A stretch of DNA of 60,624 bases from Clostridia bacterium (GTDB lineage: Bacteria; Bacillota; Clostridia; Christensenellales; Borkfalkiaceae): NCBI GenBank assembly GCA_017507005.1, contig JAFWBT010000013.1, positions 1 to 60,624 of the forward strand. Reading direction: 5' to 3'. How positions within the stretch are numbered: the first letter of the stretch is position 1; every line of letters starts with the position of its first letter. The translations under genes and the position numbers were made by a program. Below the pieces are notes generated by a model, which saw nothing but the letters and a program-made list of their open reading frames with translations, made no database searches and was not told the origin of the DNA. Shown here piece after piece: positions 58,020-60,624 of this stretch.

Positions 58020-58864
58020 GTACTTGCGGGTTGATTTTCAAGAGAATTTTACAAAAGAAGAAAAGTGCAAAAACGGGGCGGTTTTGCACGAAAAACCATC
58101 AAAAATGCCCCAAAATAAGCAATTTTTACAAAAAATAATCCATGCTCCGATTTCCTTAAAAAATAGCCAGGTTCCCAGAAGTTCCCAAATTTTGAACAAA
58201 GAAACTAAACGAAATTCGCCCTTTTTTGAGCGTTGGAAGAGATGAATTTTTAATGCTAAGACCTACTTGCAAGGGATAAGTCCGCATATATGGTGGTAGG
58301 TGGTACCTGTCATGATGGCAGGACAAGAACTTACTCATTAGAAGAAATATTAACAGAGAAGAAATATATAACACGCGCGCGAGTGCTTTCCACACGGCGG
58401 CGTGTTTTTTCTTTTTTTCTGGAAAATAACGTAACGATACAGTATAGCGGGAAAAAATCGACGGACGAAGATTTTACATTACTCATGCTTATAAGGAAAC
58501 AAGATTAAAAGGGCTTCAAGGGGCTAAAATTTGGCTAAAAACGCGAGGTAAATTACAAAGCGAAGACATACTCGAGGGGAGGAGAGAAATGAAAATAAAG
58601 CCCTTTTTGAGGGGAGTGGTACGAAGATAAGGGGAGAAATCGGCATTCGATTTTCTTGCAGGAATAAGCGGTGGGGTCAAAATACCCCTTTCCGCGATAA
58701 ACATCTGCCGGCAACGCCGACAGTTAGCGGAGTTCAGCGATTTGGGGATAGGGGTCAAAATCGACGAAAAAATACGGCGGTGGGGTCAATAATCCGTATG
58801 CTCGCGGGGTTTCAAGGAAATTCTATGGGGTCAAAGTAAAAAAAATGAAAAAGGAGGTGAGAAA
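58020..58864 (+). mobile_element. element-like DNA next to the tRNA fragment
   Basis: No intact gene is visible here. The stretch has a TGCAAAA/TTTTGCA hairpin (58067-58089), two GTTCCCA repeats ten bases apart (58171-58187) that could be recombinase arm sites, an ACACGC/GCGTGT terminator-like hairpin with T-run (58373-58412), and four GGGGTCAAA-type repeats before the RHH gene. Its position beside the tRNA 3' fragment suggests that it is the end of an integrative element. No integrase is visible within the window. Confidence 0.55.
58673..58836 (+). repeat. four GGGGTCAAA direct repeats upstream of the RHH gene
   Basis: GGGGTCAAAAT at 58673-58683 and 58751-58761, GGGGTCAAT at 58782-58790 and GGGGTCAAAG at 58827-58836. 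The first and third share GCGGTGGGGTCAA. They are possible operators for the RHH protein or origin/transfer iterons. Confidence 0.6.
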
Positions 58865-59272
58865 ATGGCAACGGAAAAGAAAAAATATGCGTTTTATACA
58901 TCGCCGCAGCTGATGGAAAAAATCGAGCAATTGTACAAGTTGGACGGCTGTACAAGCAAGACGGAATTCATTGAGCGAGCGGTGGAATTTTATTGCGGAT
59001 ATCTAACTGCGGACAATTATAAAGAGTATTTTCCTAATGTAATCGTCTCGACTATGAAGGGCACGCTGAATAGCTTGGAAGACAGAATGGCTAAGTTATT
59101 GTTTAAGTTCTCGGTAGAGCAAGCGATGATGATGCACGTGCTTGCATATACGTGCGAAATTGATGAAAATACGCTGAATAAGTTGCGCGGGTACTGTGTA
59201 ATGGAATGTAAACGTATCAACGGCGCAGTAACGTTTGATGATGCGGTTAGATTCCAAAAGAGTAGCGACTGA
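58865..59272 (+). CDS. ribbon-helix-helix-type DNA-binding protein of a mobile element
   Basis: A 135-residue protein. The N terminus (KKYAFYTSPQLMEKIEQLYKLDGCTSKTEFIERAVEFYCGYL) fits an RHH fold: a short beta-strand, then helices with TSKTEFIERAVEFY. A C-terminal helical domain of ~80 residues follows (FSVEQAMMMHVLAYTCEIDENTLNKLRGYCVMECKRING). Such proteins are common next to mobilisation or replication modules of Clostridial elements and bind direct repeats; the four GGGGTCAAA sites lie just upstream. The ribosome site AAGGAGGTGA is perfect. No relaxase, ATPase or integrase follows in the window. Confidence 0.8.
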   Translation: MATEKKKYAFYTSPQLMEKIEQLYKLDGCTSKTEFIERAVEFYCGYLTADNYKEYFPNVIVSTMKGTLNSLEDRMAKLLFKFSVEQAMMMHVLAYTCEIDENTLNKLRGYCVMECKRINGAVTFDDAVRFQKSSD

Positions 59273-59354
59273 TGAGGTGGTTCATTTTGTATTGGTATAG
59301 TAAACTCATAGGAATGTGAAATAAAAGAAGAGAGTATACGGATAAAACAATTAT

Positions 59355-59384
59355 AAAGCCTACGGGAGGTGTTCCGTAGGCTTT
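59355..59384 (+). terminator. terminator after the RHH gene
   Basis: A perfect 11-bp stem AAAGCCTACGG / CCGTAGGCTTT with loop GAGGTGTT. The T-run is short. Confidence 0.75.
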
Positions 59385-59533
59385 ATGGTTAGATAAAAGT
59401 TGATTGGAATGATGCGGTGGTTATTTTTTAATAGTAAGTAGATTTTTGCACAAATGGCTAACGCTGCCCTGCTGTAAATTGGAAGTGCCAATTTTGCACT
59501 GTTGGGGGAATGAAAATAGTTGTTTGACGGGGA

Positions 59534-59627
59534 GGGCAGGTATGCGTTGAAGATAAAAATAATGTGGATTTTACATTTGAGGATTTAAAGGCATAAAAAA
59601 TCCGACAGAGTTAATTCTGCTGGACGT
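59534..59627 (+). repeat. ~95-bp repeat led by the dispersed motif (copy B)
   Basis: GGGCAGGTATGCGTTGA, AGATAAAAATAATGTGGAT, TTTGAGGATTTAAAGGCATAAAAAATCCGAC and the imperfect hairpin TCCGACAGA...CTGCTGGA ending CGTGC. It aligns with copy A (57686-57786) and abuts the truncated DUF1273 gene. Confidence 0.75.
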
Positions 59628-59780
59628 GCTTCCTATGTGGAGCGAAATCAACTAATGATTGATGCGAGCGATATTGTGGTTGTCCATTTAAATAAAGGAA
59701 AGCGTGGGGGTAAACCAAGCGGAACAATTCTTGCCTATGATTATGCAGTGAATAAAGATAGAAAAACGATTATTATATAA
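59589..59780 (+). pseudogene. C-terminal fragment of a DUF1273 (SLOG-fold) gene
   Basis: The frame ending at TAA 59778-59780 encodes GRASYVERNQLMIDASDIVVVH and then KPSGTILAYDYAVNKDRKTIII, the conserved end of DUF1273/YpsA-like proteins (AG-ASYVERN--MID-SD, SGT--AYDYA). An in-frame stop lies at 59586 and there is no start codon or upstream domain, so the N-terminal two thirds are missing. The break coincides with the end of repeat copy B, suggesting that the repeat or a rearrangement truncated the gene. A tiny translated remnant from ATG 59652 is possible but unlikely to function. Confidence 0.75.
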
Positions 59781-59901
59781 TTTTAAGAAAAGCGGTGTCA
59801 AAAAAGTCAAGCATCTACAAGAAAATGGAAAATTTGTTGAAATTTGCATATATTTAACAGTTGAAAAGTTTATTTATAATGCAAAATGGTTTAATTTTTA
59901 T

Positions 59902-59921
59902 ATTGAAAATTCATTCTCAAT
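59902..59921. promoter_or_regulatory. Fur/PerR-like palindrome in the last gene's promoter
   Basis: ATTGAAAATTCATTCTCAAT reads ATTGAnAAT-TC-ATTnTCAAT, an inverted repeat close to the Fur box but with a two-base centre instead of one. It overlaps the -35 hexamer. Confidence 0.45.
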
Positions 59922-59931
59922 GCGATAAAAT
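59903..59931 (+). promoter_or_regulatory. promoter of the last gene
   Basis: TTGAAA (59903-59908), 17-nt spacer, TAAAAT (59926-59931), 61 bases before the ATG. Confidence 0.7.
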
Positions 59932-59992
59932 GGTAGCGTCGGAGTGTAGTATCATCAAAAATAAAAACGTAACAGGAGGAACTATAAAAATT

Positions 59993-60624
59993 ATGAAAGT
60001 ATTAAAAAGAAAAATGTTGAACGTTTTGCTTGCTTTTGTAATGGTATTCAGCTTTGCTTTTTCGGGGTGGGGCGGTATCTTTACTGCAATCAGCGTTAAA
60101 GCGGAAACGACCGTCGTTGAGCTGACGTATAAGTCAATGCAATACCAAAACAATTATGAAAATGCAGGTTCGTATTGGACGAGTGTGTGCTTTAATCCGT
60201 CCGTGGGTGATGGCGTAAGTACGGGGAATGCGTCGGGCACTATTGCTGCGGATTTTAGCGACTTGCTTGCAAAAACAACGTATAGCGGCAGTGAAAATAG
60301 CATCATCTATAATGCTGCTTGCCATTGGGGGTGGTCAGCGGATACGAAATCCAGCACCTTCAGCTTTATCTATTTGCGTACATTAAATGCACCTGAGGTT
60401 GGCGATACAATCCAGATGAAGAGCGGTGCTTGGTTTGTGACGGGTGGTAGCATTGACGATAAATATGTACTCGCAGAAGATATTAACTTAAAGTTTAATG
60501 GTACGGCTTGGGAATATTATGTTCCCGTTGTAGATAATACGCAATTTGTAACGGAATTTACCAATAACGGTCAGTTTGTTGTGGGTAATTATAATAGCGA
60601 CGCGGTTAATTATCCCTATGAAAT
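59993..60624 (+). CDS. large secreted protein, N-terminal part (runs off the window)
   Basis: The frame is open from ATG 59993 to the window end (210 codons). A classical signal peptide is present: Lys/Arg-rich start, hydrophobic core VLLAFVMVFSFAFSGWGG, and a likely cleavage after VKAE. The mature part is beta-rich with many Ser/Thr/Asn/Tyr (YWTSVCFNPSVGDGV, CHWGWSADTKSSTFSFIYL, DTIQMKSGAWFVTGGSIDDKY). No lipobox is evident. Style and composition match the surface protein at 1-3203. The ribosome site CAGGAGG stands 12-15 bases before the ATG, slightly far. Function is unknown. Confidence 0.8.
   Translation, partial: MKVLKRKMLNVLLAFVMVFSFAFSGWGGIFTAISVKAETTVVELTYKSMQYQNNYENAGSYWTSVCFNPSVGDGVSTGNASGTIAADFSDLLAKTTYSGSENSIIYNAACHWGWSADTKSSTFSFIYLRTLNAPEVGDTIQMKSGAWFVTGGSIDDKYVLAEDINLKFNGTAWEYYVPVVDNTQFVTEFTNNGQFVVGNYNSDAVNYPYE

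Noticed and set aside
57964-58245. 93-codon ORF starting PLTGLEPVRSLNRGIL
   Set aside because: Its start is the translation of the reverse complement of a tRNA 3' end, a known annotation artefact.
58290-58508. 72-codon ORF in the element-like region
   Set aside because: No ribosome site or recognisable domain, and it spans a terminator-like hairpin with T-run.

Overview
The window reads as chromosomal DNA from an uncultured Gram-positive gut bacterium of the Clostridia type (Bacillota). The evidence is a T-box leader, strong AGGAGG-type ribosome sites, SigA-like promoters with 17-nt spacers (many TTGnnn/TATAAT), the rpmE-yqhQ-prmC-prfA block, a YabN-type MazG protein, a SpoVB-like flippase, VanZ and DUF368 proteins and many lipobox lipoproteins. 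The family cannot be fixed from sequence alone. Most genes lie on the + strand in short operons with intrinsic terminators.

Layout. 1-4.9 kb: the 3' part of a large secreted protein, a leucine-rich-repeat lipoprotein and a TlpA-like thioredoxin lipoprotein. 5-8.1 kb: a sugar-type MFS transporter overlapping a GH2 glycosidase. 8.2-12.2 kb: flippase, methylase-MazG fusion, tRNA-dihydrouridine synthase. 12.3-14.5 kb (-): AraC regulator and Gfo/Idh/MocA oxidoreductase. 14.9-19.7 kb: gyrB-gyrA, separated by an unusual array of small hairpins. 20-31.3 kb: CtpE-like P-type ATPase, serS, exonuclease-BRCT protein, RsmF-type rRNA methylase, a 1136-aa double-anchored surface protein and two half-size TSUP permeases. 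31.3-38 kb: HAD phosphatase, Ppx/GppA, Maf, an MreB-like protein and a Cys-module/LRR lipoprotein. 38-41.7 kb (-): T-box-controlled TrpB2 with a 21-codon ORF, YfcE phosphodiesterase, MDR dehydrogenase. 41.9-45.5 kb: rpmE, a YqhQ-PrmC fusion and prfA, i.e. ribosome and translation-termination functions. 46-48.7 kb: a 927-aa lipoprotein made of Cys3-His modules. 49-57.6 kb: pyridoxal kinase, an unknown protein, VanZ, DUF368 (PopT-like), ComFC, NlpC/P60 hydrolase, PHP phosphatase, HAD nucleotidase, GNAT. 57.7-60.6 kb: an integration scar. A 3' fragment of a tRNA-Leu gene is followed by element-like DNA with GGGGTCAAA repeats, a ribbon-helix-helix gene, a truncated DUF1273 gene and the start of another secreted protein.

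The strongest unexplained signal is a dispersed motif, consensus GGGGCAGGTATGCGTTGA. There are six exact or near-exact copies and about ten variants, mostly on the + strand. Several sit just after stop codons, and others lie inside open frames or at gene starts. Other non-coding structure includes the gyrB-gyrA hairpin array, a ~120-bp imperfect palindrome near 56.1 kb, repeats built on CAACGGAACGTTG, and two perfect DnaA boxes upstream of gyrB. No rRNA, intact tRNA, CRISPR array or intact transposase was seen.
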